Assembly: GCA_001077715.1 (NCBI GenBank)
Contig: CP011126.1
Span: 558,001-622,000, forward strand
Length of the DNA: 64,000 bases
Source of the DNA: Candidatus Coxiella mudrowiae
GTDB lineage: Bacteria; Pseudomonadota; Gammaproteobacteria; Coxiellales; Coxiellaceae
Direction: 5' to 3'
Shown: piece by piece, positions 1 to 10,575 of the stretch
Layout: the number at the start of each line of letters is the position of its first letter
How positions within the stretch are numbered: position 1 is the first letter of the stretch
Notes under the pieces: generated by a model
The model's database searches: none
Told to the model about the DNA's origin: nothing
What the model saw: the letters and a program-made list of their open reading frames with translations, nothing else
Program-made: the position numbers and the translations under genes

Positions 1-1775
1 TTTATTATTCCTAAATTCTACAGCAGCAAAGAATTTTCCACTTTAGCACATAGCCAAATAATCGCCAAAATCGCCAGAATGAGTATTGCTGTTGGAACTG
101 TAGTGAGTGTTCCCAACTCATTAGGCCCGGTGGAATTATTGCTTGCTTATGGAGCTGAAAAACAAAAAAAATTATTATTTGCTCCGTTTAGCAAAGGGTG
201 AAGAGATCCCTTGTTTTGCTCTAACAAGCTCTGTTGCAGGATCGGATGCTAGTGCAATTAAAGATTACGGCATAGTTTGTCATCACGAATTTAACGACGA
301 ACGAGGGCTAGCTATTCGATTAAATTGGAATAAACAGTATTACCTAGCTCCTGTAGCTACTTTGCTCGGTCTGGCCTTTAAACTCTATGATCCAGATCGG
401 CTTAATTGGAGATCAAGAAAATATCGGAATTACCTGTGTAATTAATTCCGGTACAAACTTCTGGTGTCGTAATTAGATGCAGACATTCCCCCCCTATGCT
501 CAGAGTTTCCAAATGGTCCCACTCAAGGTAAAGACGTTTTTATTCCGATCGATTCTATTATTGGAAGAGTGAAAATGGCGGGACATGGATGGCGAATTTT
601 GATGGAGAGTTTAGCAGCAGGACACAGAAAGCCTTAACACGTATTGGGAGGTATGGATTTTTAATTGAAGCGCTGCGTTTGTTTACAGTAGCTGAAGTGG
701 ATCAAGGTTATAAATCAGCTTTAGCTTCAGTGATCAGTAAATATCACATTACTCAATTGAGTAGATAAGTAGTTAATCACGCCATGGATATCCACGGAGG
801 TAAAGGAATTTGCATGGGTCCTCATAATTATTTAGCTCAAGGTTTCATTGAAAGCCCAATGGGTATCACTGTTGAAGGAGCTAATATTTAACAAGATCAA
901 TTATTATCTTAGGTCAGGGAGCTCTTTGTTTCCACCCCTACGTTTTAAAATAGATGAAAGCTTCTCAAAAAGGCAAATTAGAGAAATTCGATGAAGCTAT
1001 TTTTTCTCATTTAGGGTATTTCTTTTCCAATCGTGTACGCGCTTTTTTCTGGCATTGAGTAAAGGACGTTTTGCTCGTGTTCTACTTGGCGAACTGAAAT
1101 GCTATTACCAAAAATTTTCACAACTCTCAGCAGCATTTGCTCTTGTTTCTGATGTTGTGATGCTGACAATGGGCCGATCAATTGAATCGAAAAGAAAGAT
1201 TATCTGGGCGATTAAGCAATATTTTTAGTTATCTTTATATCGGCTCTGAAGTAATGAAATATTATGAATTCGAAAATGAAAGAGAAATGGAATTAGTTAT
1301 GGGGTGGGTTCGTGAAAGTTTATTATATCACATAGAGCAGGAGTTCAATGAATTTTTAGTAAATTTGCTCCATCAAGGATTAGCTAGATTTTTATGCTCT
1401 ATTGTGCTTCTTTTGGGAAAACAGATAAAACCTCCTACAAAAAAATTAGGTGAAATGGATACAGAATTATTTTTGTATCTAAGTCAGGTTCGAGAACGTT
1501 TATCAAAGCATGTTTATATTAAAAAAACACCAAATAATCTGATCAGTTTAATCTAAATAGATTTAAATAAAGTTATTTCTGTAGAGTCTTTAAAGAAAAA
1601 AAATAAATCTTGCTCTTTGTAAAAAATAAAATTAGTGGAAAGACTTGTCTAGAAAAAAATCAAAATGGTAGAAGAAAAAACAATAATTAGAGCCGATGAA
1701 GCGAAACAGTTACAGGAAGCTTATCCAATGAGGTTACGAATTATTGCCGTTGATGATTTCGCGTCGGACGAATAA
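1..1775 (+). pseudogene. fadE: fadE pseudogene, acyl-CoA dehydrogenase (5' end outside window)
   Basis: Remnant of the large FadE-type acyl-CoA dehydrogenase, the first oxidation step of fatty-acid beta-oxidation. The pieces appear in the right order but in shifting frames: a dehydrogenase core near the start ([16 protein letters not shown]), a stretch with IDSIIGRVKMAGHGWRILME, a catalytic-domain block around 780-890 with [16 protein letters not shown] and ITVEGANI, then the FadE-specific C-terminal helical domain (RKERLSGRLSNIFSYLYIGS) at about 1185-1555. A tail with LRIIAVDDFASDE ends at the natural stop. Frameshifts lie near 185, 455 and 900-1180, with several in-frame stops. It sits directly upstream of the fadD remnant. 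The family assignment is firm and the gene is clearly non-functional. Confidence 0.88.
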
Positions 1776-1806
1776 TATCCAGATTTTGACCAAAGGAGAG
1801 GAACTA

Positions 1807-3361
1807 ATGGATAAAAAGTAGTTAAAAACCTATCCTGTTGGGGTACCTGAAACCATAGAGGTTAAAAATTATCGCTCATTCAACGAGGTAAACGAGGTAT
1901 TCGAAGATTATTATAGACAATTTGGAATCCAAACCGCTTTTATAAATTTCAATGTGTCCTTGACTTATTACAATCAATTAGATAATTTAAGTCTCGATTT
2001 TTCTGCTTATTTATAAAAATACCTTAAAATGAAAAAAGGTGAACGTTTTTCAATTATATTTCCTAATGTGTTGCAATTTCCAATTGCTATGTTTTGTGCT
2101 CTTCGGTCGGGAGTGGTCGTTGTTAATTGTAATCCACTTTATACTGAACGAGAATTTGATTTTCAATTAAAAGACGACGATGTGACGGAACTTATTGTGC
2201 TGGAAAATTTCGCGAACGTTCTTTCTTCTACTTTAGAAAAAGTAGATCTCAAACATATTATTGTAACGAAATGGGTGATTGCCTTGTCTGGAAAGCCCCT
2301 ATTGCTATTTAGTTTTAAAATATATAAAGAAAATGGTACCATCGTTGGATAAAGTTAATGTTCAAGGGGATGATATTGCTTTTTTACAATATACCGGAGG
2401 AAAAACTGGTGTGCCAAAGTAGCGATGTTAACTCACCGTAATATATATCCTGTCCAATGTTGCTCAATGGTATGGGTAAAGACAGCCTTATCTGTGGGGC
2501 AAAAAACTGCTCTAGCGACGCTCTTACTATATCCTATTTTTTCGTTGACTGTTTGTTGTTTTTGTTTTATTGGTTTGGGTGCTAAATGTTTATTGATCAC
2601 AATCTTCGAGATATTAAAGATTTCATTAAAACATTAGAAAAGAGACCATTAACGGTTTTAGTTAGTATTAATACACTTTTCAATTTATTATTAAAATCAC
2701 ACGGATTTTTTCGATCTGATTTAACTTAATTAAAATTGACTATCGGCGGTAGGATGGCTGTTCAAAAATCAGTTTCTGATAGGTGGTTTGAAAAATAGGT
2801 AAAAATTGTTGTAGAAGGTTATGGCCTAACTGAAGCAAGCCCCATAGTGAACATAAACCTATCTTTTAACGATAGTATTAGTTTTCCGGTTCCGAATACA
2901 GATGTGTCCATTCGGAATGATAAAAATAAAAAAGTACCCTTGATGAGGAAGGTGAGCTTTGTGTACGTGGACCGCAATTAATGAAAGTCTGTTGGAAAAA
3001 AATCAGATGAAACCGAGAAAGTGATTTACAAAGAAGGATGGCTCTTTACCGGTGATATTGTTCGAATGGATAAAAATGGTTTCATTTATTTATTGGATCG
3101 CAAGAAAAGATATGATTATTGTTTCCCAATTTTAATTTGTATCCTAATGAAATTGAAGAGGTGTTGTCTTCTCATCCCAGCATTCGCGAAGCAGCTGTCA
3201 TTAGTGTGCCTAGTGAAAAATCCGGCGAAAAAATTAAAGCTTTTATTATAAAGAAGGATAAATCCTTAACAGAAGAAGATGTTCTAAGATTTTGTCGTAA
3301 TCAACTGACAGCCTATAAAGTTCCTAAAGTAATTGAATTTCAAGACGATCTACCGAGGTGA
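1807..3361 (+). pseudogene. fadD: fadD pseudogene, long-chain fatty acid--CoA ligase
   Basis: Broken long-chain acyl-CoA synthetase, which would activate fatty acids for the adjacent beta-oxidation enzyme. A good Shine-Dalgarno (GGAGAGG) precedes the ATG, but codon 5 is already a stop. The N-terminal part reads KGERFSIIFPNVLQFPIAMF and VVNCNPLYTEREFDFQLKDD. The AMP-binding P-loop is damaged (YTGGKTGVPK). Further on come EGWLFTGDIVRMDKNGFIYL and the C-terminal lid (LSSHPSIREAAVISVPSEKS, LTAYKVPKVIEFQDDLPR). Several frameshifts and stops occur between. The last 25 or so residues expected in the family, with the catalytic lysine motif, are missing: the frame stops at DDLPR where it meets the opposing aacS remnant. 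Confidence 0.9.
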
Positions 3362-5076
3362 TAGATTTTTATAGATTACTATTCGAATTTTTTCTTTTAG
3401 TTCATCAGTGAGGGAATTATTTTTACAAAGAACTACGAATAAAATAATACGTTCATCATCTTGCCAATCCTGACTAGTTGCCAAGCAATCGACGATTTCA
3501 TCAAATTTTTCAACTTGCTAGTAAATTTCTGCTGTACCAATCTGAACACCACCGGGATTGAAGCTTGTGTCGGAGCGGCCATAAATAATGATGCCATTGT
3601 GTTTGGTGATTTGGGCATAGTCTCCGCATGCGCTCAAACGTCGGGATATTTGTCAAAATAAGCTTTTTGATATTTTTTCTATCTGGATCATTCAAAAAAT
3701 AAATAGGCATTGCAGGAAAGGGTGCTGTACAAACCAATTTGCCTTTTTTTGTCGATAACGGGTTTTCCTGCTTCATTAAAAATCTTTACATTCATTCCGA
3801 GACCAACACATTGCAATTCATCCCGCTAAACCGGCAGTAGAGGATTCCCAAAAGCGAAACAAGAGATAATATCGCTATCTCAGAAATTGATGACAGTTGT
3901 ACGTTTGTTTTTACTTCTTGATACATATAATCAAAACTTCTCAGTAATAAAGGTGAACCTATATTTAAAATTGTTTTTAAATTTGATAAAAGGTACGTTT
4001 TTTTAGGTTTTAAATTTAACTTATCAGAAGATTCTGTAATTTTTGCTCCAACGTCTAAAATAGAAATGGTTACTTTTTCGATTAAATCAAAAAGGGTTGT
4101 AGGAGTGAGATGAAAAAGCGCTTCATTATAAAGGATGACTGTAGCCCCGACAAAAAGGCTGCTGACTAACCAATTTCACATCATCTAGCTGCACGTGGTA
4201 TAAAAGAAAATGCGATCTTCAGGTGTAAGTCAGTATGTAAAATTAATTCTTTCAAATGTTGAATTAACGTGCCACGAGCGCTGTGTACCATACATTTAGG
4301 TTTTTCAGTGGTACCTGAAGAATAAAGAATGTAAATCGGATGATTAAAGGGTAATTGTTCAAAATAAAAGTTCTTGGAATTACTTTTTAAGCAATTGCGA
4401 TAAAATTTAGAATTTTTTAGTGAGTTGAGGGCTAATTTTTCTTCGGTGATTGAGACAATAATAGTCTGGATTAGTGAAGGTAGAAAATTTTTTAATTGGC
4501 GAATTTTTTAAATGATGAAAGGTCTTGCCCTTATAAGAATAGCTTTCTACCGCGAACAATACTTTTTGTTCGATTTGCTCGAAACGATCGACCAATCCTT
4601 CCAAACCAAAATCTGAGGAGTAGGCCGACCAAATAGAGCCAATGCTGGTAAGTCGCCAGCATAGCGACAACAGTTTCAATCCGATTAGACATAAAGCCAA
4701 ACGACACGGTCACCCGGTTTAACCTGGCGTTGGCATAGAAAAGTAGCAATAGCAGCAACTTTGTTAAAAAGCTTATTCTAAGTAAAAGTTTTAAAATCGC
4801 TTAGCTCTGAAATAAAGATTAAGGCGGGATGGTGCTCCCTTCGAGGTAATAAATTTTCAGCGAAATTGAGTTTTTCTCCTAAAAACCATTTCGTATCTTG
4901 TATCTGGGCAGCTTTTTAGTATTTCAGTAGGTTTTTGAGATTCTTTTACTTTACAAAATTCCCCAACTGACTGCCAAAAAAAGAGTTGGATATTCAATTG
5001 ACCAACGATAGAGCTTTGGATAATAGTCAATTTTTAAGCAAAATCGTGTATTAATAAAAGGAATAAGGTGTGTCAT
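3350..5076 (-). pseudogene. acetoacetyl-CoA synthetase pseudogene
   Basis: Remnant of an AacS-type ligase that activates acetoacetate. The start reads MTHLIPFINTRF. An early block resembles acyl-CoA synthetase N-termini (IEYPTLFWQSVGEFCK, YEMVFRRKLNFAENLLPREG). The adenylation P-loop is kept as [15 protein letters not shown]. The C-terminal half carries the acetoacetate-type signature KGKLVCTAPFPAMPIYFLND and, in another frame, [20 protein letters not shown]-like residues. At least five frameshifts or stops interrupt it. The reading ends at NLSPR, short of the family C-terminus, overlapping the end of the fadD remnant by a few bases on the other strand. Together with fadE and fadD this marks a lost lipid and ketone-body catabolic cluster. 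Confidence 0.82.
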
Positions 5077-5165
5077 TTAGCTTTGCGTCAGAGCCTCTTT
5101 AAGAGGGTCTCCACAATGGCTGTTCCGTCATCGCTTATACCTCGCGTTTCCGTAAGGAGATAGTA

Positions 5166-5194
5166 TTGCACGAATTTGTATCTGATGCTAAGTT
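5166..5194 (+). promoter_or_regulatory. Probable sigma70 promoter of tRNA-Val
   Basis: TTGCAC, 17 bases, then TAAGTT. This puts transcription start about 8-10 bases before the mature tRNA 5' end. The -35 box is good and the -10 box is weak. It is inferred from spacing only. Confidence 0.4.
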
Positions 5195-5209
5195 ACATTC
5201 CTCCAATGT

Positions 5210-5284
5210 AGGCACGTAGCTCAGTGGTAGAGCACCACCTTGACATGGTGGGGGTCGTTGGTTCGATACCAATCGTGCCTACCA
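5210..5284 (+). tRNA. tRNA-Val (GAC)
   Basis: Full cloverleaf. The acceptor stem AGGCACG pairs with CGTGCCT. The D arm is GCTC/GAGC. The anticodon stem CCACC/GGTGG holds the seven-base loop TTGACAT with anticodon GAC. The T arm is GTTGG/CCAAT (one G-T pair) with loop TTCGATA. Discriminator A is followed by an encoded CCA. It is intact although it lies between decayed regions. Confidence 0.96.
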
Positions 5285-5543
5285 GTTTAGCCCGAAGCAT
5301 CCTATAATTTAGAAAAAAATTAATAAGATATAGAATTTTGGTGCAGGACCTCTCGCTAGCTCTCTCAAAAGAATCTAATAAAAGTTTGCTTACCTCTGTT
5401 TAAAGCAAATCGGCCAAAACCCCCAGGTTAGTGGGATTAAAAGTTTCATCTCATAACGATTAAATTATTTTGCTTCCCAAAATTTTTATCGTTCTGTAGG
5501 TTTTTATTTTTTTTAGAGTTTTTTTCCTTTAGACAACAAAGTT

Positions 5544-6310
5544 TTAATAGGGTTTTAAGATATTCAAACTTACCGAAGAATTGGTTAAGAGTTCCTTGGA
5601 AATTTTCTTTTTATAGCCCATCTCTTGTAAAATTTTATATAAAGCAGGGAAGCTATTGGCAATTAAATTTGAAATATAATTGATCGTTAAAAATGCTGTC
5701 GATAGTGCTTTAGAAACTTTTCTTGCTTCAAGATTGTAAAGTATATCCACAATTTCTTGACTGCTTAAATTGGCTAGAAAGAAAAAGATAACTTGTTTTT
5801 CTCGTTTAGTTAAATAAGGGGGGTTGCGAGCTTTACCTCCAGTTTGAGCGTAAGAAGTTTTATTCAGATAGTGATAGAAATTTAGGATATTCATTTTAAG
5901 ATCTTGAAATAAAATGCCTACGACGTTATTGGTTGAAGAGTTAATTAAAAGAGTTTTAATGGCAATATAAGGTATCAATCTGTTATAAAATCGATTAATT
6001 TTTGAGAACCATCTTCGGTGAGCGGCTGCTCATTCATAACTAGTTGATCTTATTAAGTTATAATTAATTCAAAATTACGATCGTTATCGTATAGCAGCGG
6101 CAGACAAATCCTTTTGCCGATAATTTCTTTTGCCTCAATACCCATGTGTTGAGCGAAATAATCAGACCAAAAATATGTTCTGATCGGCAGTTTTTTTACG
6201 TTCATCATTTAATTATAGGCATCGCCTGAGACAAGAAAGATATAGAGGTTACAATTTTTTTTAAAAAAAGTATCATCAGAAGAATCAACTGGGCGAGATG
6301 TTTCAGCCAT
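5544..6310 (-). pseudogene. LuxR-type transcriptional regulator pseudogene (PAS-like N-terminus, HTH C-terminus)
   Basis: Remnant of a LuxR/FixJ-class DNA-binding regulator. The C-terminal 144 codons are still open and hold a helix-turn-helix block: LTKREKQVIFFFLANLSSQE, then IVDILYNLEARKVSKALSTA. Upstream, in a different frame with stops, a sensory part starts MAETSRPVDSSDDTFFKKNC and continues with RTYFWSDYFAQHMGIEAKEI, resembling a PAS-type domain. The break between the two halves is near 5980-6060. A second LuxR-type remnant lies at 30.3-31.0 kb, so this regulator family is decaying in the genome. The HTH assignment is fair; the ligand of the N-terminal part is unknown. Confidence 0.7.
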
Positions 6311-6353
6311 GTTATTTTAGATCCATTAGGGACTGATAAACTTCATTATAGTC

Positions 6354-7558
6354 TTGGATTGGTTAAATACAAAAAAAACCTATTTATTATGTCTAATTTT
6401 ATTGATTAGCTTTCCTTCCGTATCAGCAGTATTGATTAGTCGTGCATTGCCAGCTATTAGTGATTTTTTTCATGTCTCAAATGGCTATACTCAGAAATTT
6501 ATTATTATTATTTTTGTGATTGGATATGCGTTAAGACAACTTATCTATTCACCTTTTACTAATCGGGTTTGGTCGTAAAATTGTAACGCATTTGAGAATT
6601 AGTCTTTATTTATTAAGTTGTTTAATTTTTTTAATTGGTATTTACCTCCATAGCCTTGAAATTGTTTTTTGGGGCCGCTTTCTTATAGAATTGGGTTCAG
6701 CCGTATGAATGATTATTAGTTTTACGATCATTAATGATTTTTATTTTTCTGAACAAGCTCGTCTGCTAGTAAGTTATACCGTATTGGCGTATGCATTTAT
6801 TCCTGTATTTTCTATCAAATTGGGTAGTTTTGTTACAACACATATATCCTGGGTTGGTTGTTTCTATTTTTATTTGATACGGTATTATTATTTTTTTATT
6901 ACTACGTAGTTACCAGAAACGCTGGTGACCCCAGAATCACATCGCTCTAAGATTCAAAACGTTACTTCGTAGTTATTTTCAAGCGTTGACTACGTGGTGT
7001 GTAGCTTTATTTTCAATTTTATGCACTAATGACGACGTTTATTTATATTGTGGCCAGTCGTGTTCTCTTTTTAGGTATCGATGAAATTGGATTAACCTCT
7101 GCCCATTATGGGATGCTGCTGATTATTCCGTACAGTGGATAATTTATCAGCGCCTTATCGGCTAGAAAAATCAGTCAACGACTATCCGATTATCAAGTCA
7201 TGTCATTGGGTTATGGAAGTACTATTTTTAGAAGTCTATTAATGTTTATTTGTTTTTTGTTTCATTATATAAATGTATTTAGCTTAATGATTCGCATTTT
7301 TTTATTATGATGGGCTTACCAATGACCTATAGTAGTGTGAGCGTGATGGCGTTAGTTGGTTACGAAGAAAAAGCTACTGGAGCCGCCATTATGAGTTTTA
7401 TAACAATGAGTGTCACCTTAGTAGCGGTATTCGTGTTAACCCTGCTACCAAGAAAAAATCCGCTTATGATGAGAATGCTGTTTATTGTTATTTTAGCATT
7501 CGCTATATTAGCCTTTTGGAAGGCTAATATAGCGATTTGGCGACAGCTAATTTCTTAG
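6354..7558 (+). pseudogene. MFS drug exporter pseudogene (Bcr/CflA-like)
   Basis: Degraded 12-helix major facilitator permease of the kind that exports drugs by proton antiport. The first helix and periplasmic loop read VSAVLISRALPAISDFFHVS, then a helix 2 stretch ending near the family motif (SPFTNRFGRKIVT, split by a frameshift near 6575). Hydrophobic helices continue in other frames (LLSCLIFLIGIYLHSLEIVF, SYTVLAYAFIPVFSIKLGSF) and the C-terminal helices end just before the stop. Frameshifts lie near 6575, 6700, 6910, 7030 and 7290. The start is uncertain (a TTG here). Its stop overlaps the stop of pabC on the other strand by four bases. Confidence 0.75.
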
Positions 7559-8421
7559 CTTTTAATCTGATTAATTTTTATATGCCTATCTTTATAGGCT
7601 TGATACTGTTCGAAAAAGAAATTGGCTATAGTTGCCTTTCCCTTTGTTAAAAGTGGATGTTCATTAATCTTGGAAAAGGATTGAATTTCAATAAGGCTAT
7701 TAGTTTGAAATATTTCAGTGGCCTTTAAAAGATCCTCGGGATATAGGATTTTCTCAGTTATCGGTTTTCCTATTTGAGCAGCAATTTTGATAATTGTATC
7801 TCGGGTAATTCCAGGCAAAAGACCGTCCTCAATTCGAGGAGTAAATATTTTTTCATTAATCAAAGCAAACAAATTTCCAATGCTTGTTTCAGTGATAGCA
7901 CCTTTCGTATTAAGCATTAAACCTTCGTGATATCCTGCTTTAATAGCTTCTTGTCTTGCCAATATGAGTTCTAAACAATTTAAGTTCTTTAATCGGCTTA
8001 AAAGAGAAGCTTCATTTCGCTTAATATCTGTAATGTAAAGTGTAGGCGAAATTGGGCGGGATGAGCTAGAAAGTGTAACAGTGATCAATAAGGTAGGGGA
8101 TGGATTAAGAGGTGCTTGAATCCCTTTTGGCGAAGGGCCCCGACTCAAGGTGATTCGAAGAGAAGCTGCTGTCGATATTCGATTAATTTCTAACAGTTGT
8201 TTGCATTGGTTTTTCAGTTCGATTAGGGAGAATTTAAAAGGAATTTCTAATTTTAAAGCGGAAGCTGCCAGCCGATGGTAATGTTCCTGAAAGAAAAGTA
8301 AATGCCCTTTTTCAACTTTAATAGTTTCAAATAAACCGTCTCCCAATAAAAATCCTCGGTCATTACTATGAATGACTGGTGAATCCATTGAATCAATATT
8401 GTTGTTTATTAGAATCTTCAT
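7555..8421 (-). CDS. pabC: 4-amino-4-deoxychorismate lyase (class IV aminotransferase fold)
   Basis: 288 residues. Cytoplasmic PLP enzyme that splits 4-amino-4-deoxychorismate to p-aminobenzoate and pyruvate for folate synthesis. The class IV fold shows an N-terminal NDRGFLLGDGLFETIKVEKG, the likely PLP-binding lysine in SRLKNLNCLELILARQEA, and the cofactor-phosphate segment TKGAITETSIGNLF with DGLLPGITRDTI. Branched-chain or D-amino-acid transaminases share this fold, but the position directly after pabA and opposite pabB makes PabC the best call. It overlaps the pabA end by 29 bases, which suggests translational coupling. No internal damage is seen, in contrast to both flanking regions. Confidence 0.88.
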   Translation of the reverse strand: MKILINNNIDSMDSPVIHSNDRGFLLGDGLFETIKVEKGHLLFFQEHYHRLAASALKLEIPFKFSLIELKNQCKQLLEINRISTAASLRITLSRGPSPKGIQAPLNPSPTLLITVTLSSSSRPISPTLYITDIKRNEASLLSRLKNLNCLELILARQEAIKAGYHEGLMLNTKGAITETSIGNLFALINEKIFTPRIEDGLLPGITRDTIIKIAAQIGKPITEKILYPEDLLKATEIFQTNSLIEIQSFSKINEHPLLTKGKATIANFFFEQYQAYKDRHIKINQIKS

Positions 8422-8986
8422 AAGATAGAGTAATGAAATTATCGATTAATTGGAGCCCTTGTTCTGTCAAAATAGATTCTGGATGAAATTGTACGCCGAA
8501 TGTGAGATAAACGCGATGGCGAATCGCCATAATCTCGCCTTCTTGACTTTCTGCCATAATTTCCAAGCAATCAGGGATCTGATTTTTGCTGATAATGAGT
8601 GAATGATAGCGACCTGCAGAAAAAGGATTACGAATTTTAAAAAAAAGAGATTGTTGATTGTGGTGGATCCGACTGGCTTTCCCATGCATGGGATAATGAG
8701 CACGGCATACCTGTGCGCCAAAGGCATATCCGATAGCTTGATGTCCCAGACATACTCCTAAAAGAGGAATATGAGGGGAGAAGCGTTTGATAACATTGAG
8801 GGAAATGCCGGTTTGAGTGGGTCCCCCAGGGCCCGGGGAAATTACGATATGAGAGGGCTTAAGCGTTTCTATTTCGGTGAGGGTGATTTTATCATGACGA
8901 TATATTAATATCGGATGGCCTAAGATCTCAAAATATCGACCTAAGTTATAGACAAAAGAATCATAATTATCAATGAGCAGAATCAT
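8393..8986 (-). CDS. pabA: Aminodeoxychorismate synthase, glutamine amidotransferase subunit
   Basis: 197 residues. It releases ammonia from glutamine for PabB to make 4-amino-4-deoxychorismate. It is a class I glutamine amidotransferase: N-terminal MILLIDNYDSFVYNLGRYFE, oxyanion region ISPGPGGPTQTG, nucleophile Cys79 in GVCLGHQAIG, and the His-Glu pair in FGVQFHPESIL. I chose the ATG giving MILLIDNYDS; an upstream in-frame start would add 11 residues with no family match. TrpG is very similar, and the enzyme can serve both pathways in some bacteria, but the partner genes here are pabB and pabC. It forms a tight two-gene unit with pabC. Confidence 0.9.
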   Translation of the reverse strand: MILLIDNYDSFVYNLGRYFEILGHPILIYRHDKITLTEIETLKPSHIVISPGPGGPTQTGISLNVIKRFSPHIPLLGVCLGHQAIGYAFGAQVCRAHYPMHGKASRIHHNQQSLFFKIRNPFSAGRYHSLIISKNQIPDCLEIMAESQEGEIMAIRHRVYLTFGVQFHPESILTEQGLQLIDNFITLSYEDSNKQQY

Positions 8987-9092
8987 AGTGTGAAAGATTT
9001 TACACAATACGACAGACAAAACAAATCAGCTGCACCACTTCCAGCGAAGGTTTGTGGGTTTTAGCGATTTATACTAGGCAAGGGTAAAGAAA

Positions 9093-10505
9093 ATGTCGAA
9101 TACAGAGCAGCCTTATTGGGCTTCTATCCCTTATCGAGATCCATTTGAATACGCTGTGATCTTCCACAAATTAAATTATTTTGTCTTTTTAGATAGTATG
9201 AAATTTGATCCGAAACTGGGAAGATACAGTTATATTGCTATAGATCCATTCGCTACGCTTATTTATCGCGATGATAGAATTTATTTTAATAATAAGGTGG
9301 TTGGGACAGAAAATATTTTTACGTTTCTACATAATAAATTAAAATCATTATCACTCTCGTTAAATCCTGAGTTGCCTCCTTTTCAGGGAGGAGCGGTGGG
9401 GTTTTTTAGCTATGATTTAACAAGGAATTTGGAAAATTTACCAAATTATGCTGTGGACGACATGCGTTATCCACGCTTGGCAGTAGGATTTTATGATTTA
9501 ATCATTTCCTTTGATCATGTTAAAAAACAAGCATGGGTTATTTCTTCCGGATTGCCTGAAAAAAATAATGAAAAAAGAAAACGTCGTTTGCAGTTACGTC
9601 TTTCTTGGTGTTTACAGAAATTGGAAAATGTTAAAACTCCACAATTAATTGACGAACCATCGGTGATGGAAAATGATATTCGTGGGTACTTTACTAAAAA
9701 AACATATATGGAAGCGGTAGAGAAATGTCGTCATTATATTTTGGACGGCGATATCTTTGAGGTAAATTTGTCACAAAGATTCCAGTGTGTTTTTCCAGAT
9801 AATTGCGAATTTTCGCTTTATCAGCGAATTCGTGCAATAAATCCCGCGCCCTTTGGAGCTTTTGTTCGTTTTGATGACACAACTATTGTTTCCAGTTCTC
9901 CCGAACGGTTTTTAAAAGTGCAAGATCGTTTAGTGGAAACAAGGCCGATTAAAGGAACTATTAAGCGTTCACGTGATGCAAAGGAAGATGAGCTATTAGC
10001 TCAGAAACTAGCGACGAACATTAAAGATCGTGCCGAGAATACGATGATTGTAGATTTAATGCGAAATGATTTATCGAAGGTTTGTCTTTCCAATTCGATT
10101 CATGTTCCTGCGTATTGTCAGATAGAAAGTTATGAGACAGTCCATCATTTGGTGTCGGTTATTGAAGGAAAACTAAAAAATCAGTATCAGGCTGTCGATT
10201 TATTACGAACAGCTTTTCCGGGAGGTTCTATTTCAGGCGCTCCTAAAATAAGAGCTATGGAAATAATTGAAGAATTAGAGCCTACGCGACGAGGACCTTA
10301 TTGCGGCAGTGTAGGGTATATTGGGTTTGATGGTAGTATGGATACTTCAATTCTTATTCGAACCTATCTTTTTAAAGATCAAATAGTTACATTTCAAGTG
10401 GGTGGAGCGATTGTCCTAGATTCGGACGCTCTTTCAGAATACGAAGAGACACTTACTAAAGCTGAGGCTTTAAAAAAAGCATTAATTAGCAAAGAAAAGA
10501 TATAG
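9093..10505 (+). CDS. pabB: Aminodeoxychorismate synthase component I
   Basis: 470 residues. It aminates chorismate at C4 using ammonia from PabA, giving 4-amino-4-deoxychorismate. The chorismate-binding domain fills the C-terminal two thirds: SSPERFLKVQDRLVETRPIK, then GTIKRS, DRAENTMIVDLMRNDLSKVC, GGSISGAPKIRAMEIIEELE and GPYCGSVGYIGFDGSMDTSI. The PIKGT motif carries the lysine that separates PabB from TrpE-type anthranilate synthases (PIAGT). The N-terminal domain (WASIPYRDPFEYAVIFHKLN) is complete. It is transcribed away from pabA-pabC; the 106-base gap holds a TATACT box at 9070 and an AAGGG ribosome site. It is intact, implying that PABA synthesis is under selection. Confidence 0.93.
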   Translation: MSNTEQPYWASIPYRDPFEYAVIFHKLNYFVFLDSMKFDPKLGRYSYIAIDPFATLIYRDDRIYFNNKVVGTENIFTFLHNKLKSLSLSLNPELPPFQGGAVGFFSYDLTRNLENLPNYAVDDMRYPRLAVGFYDLIISFDHVKKQAWVISSGLPEKNNEKRKRRLQLRLSWCLQKLENVKTPQLIDEPSVMENDIRGYFTKKTYMEAVEKCRHYILDGDIFEVNLSQRFQCVFPDNCEFSLYQRIRAINPAPFGAFVRFDDTTIVSSSPERFLKVQDRLVETRPIKGTIKRSRDAKEDELLAQKLATNIKDRAENTMIVDLMRNDLSKVCLSNSIHVPAYCQIESYETVHHLVSVIEGKLKNQYQAVDLLRTAFPGGSISGAPKIRAMEIIEELEPTRRGPYCGSVGYIGFDGSMDTSILIRTYLFKDQIVTFQVGGAIVLDSDALSEYEETLTKAEALKKALISKEKI

Positions 10506-10575
10506 AGAAATGGACGGTATCGGGGTGTTATTTTAAACGTTGCGATAGGTATAAACGGTGGAATATACTATTTGT

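Noticed and set aside
3461..3776. Plus-strand frames over the aacS region as separate small genes.
   Set aside because: They are antisense to the family-matching minus-strand reading and have no ribosome site or family.
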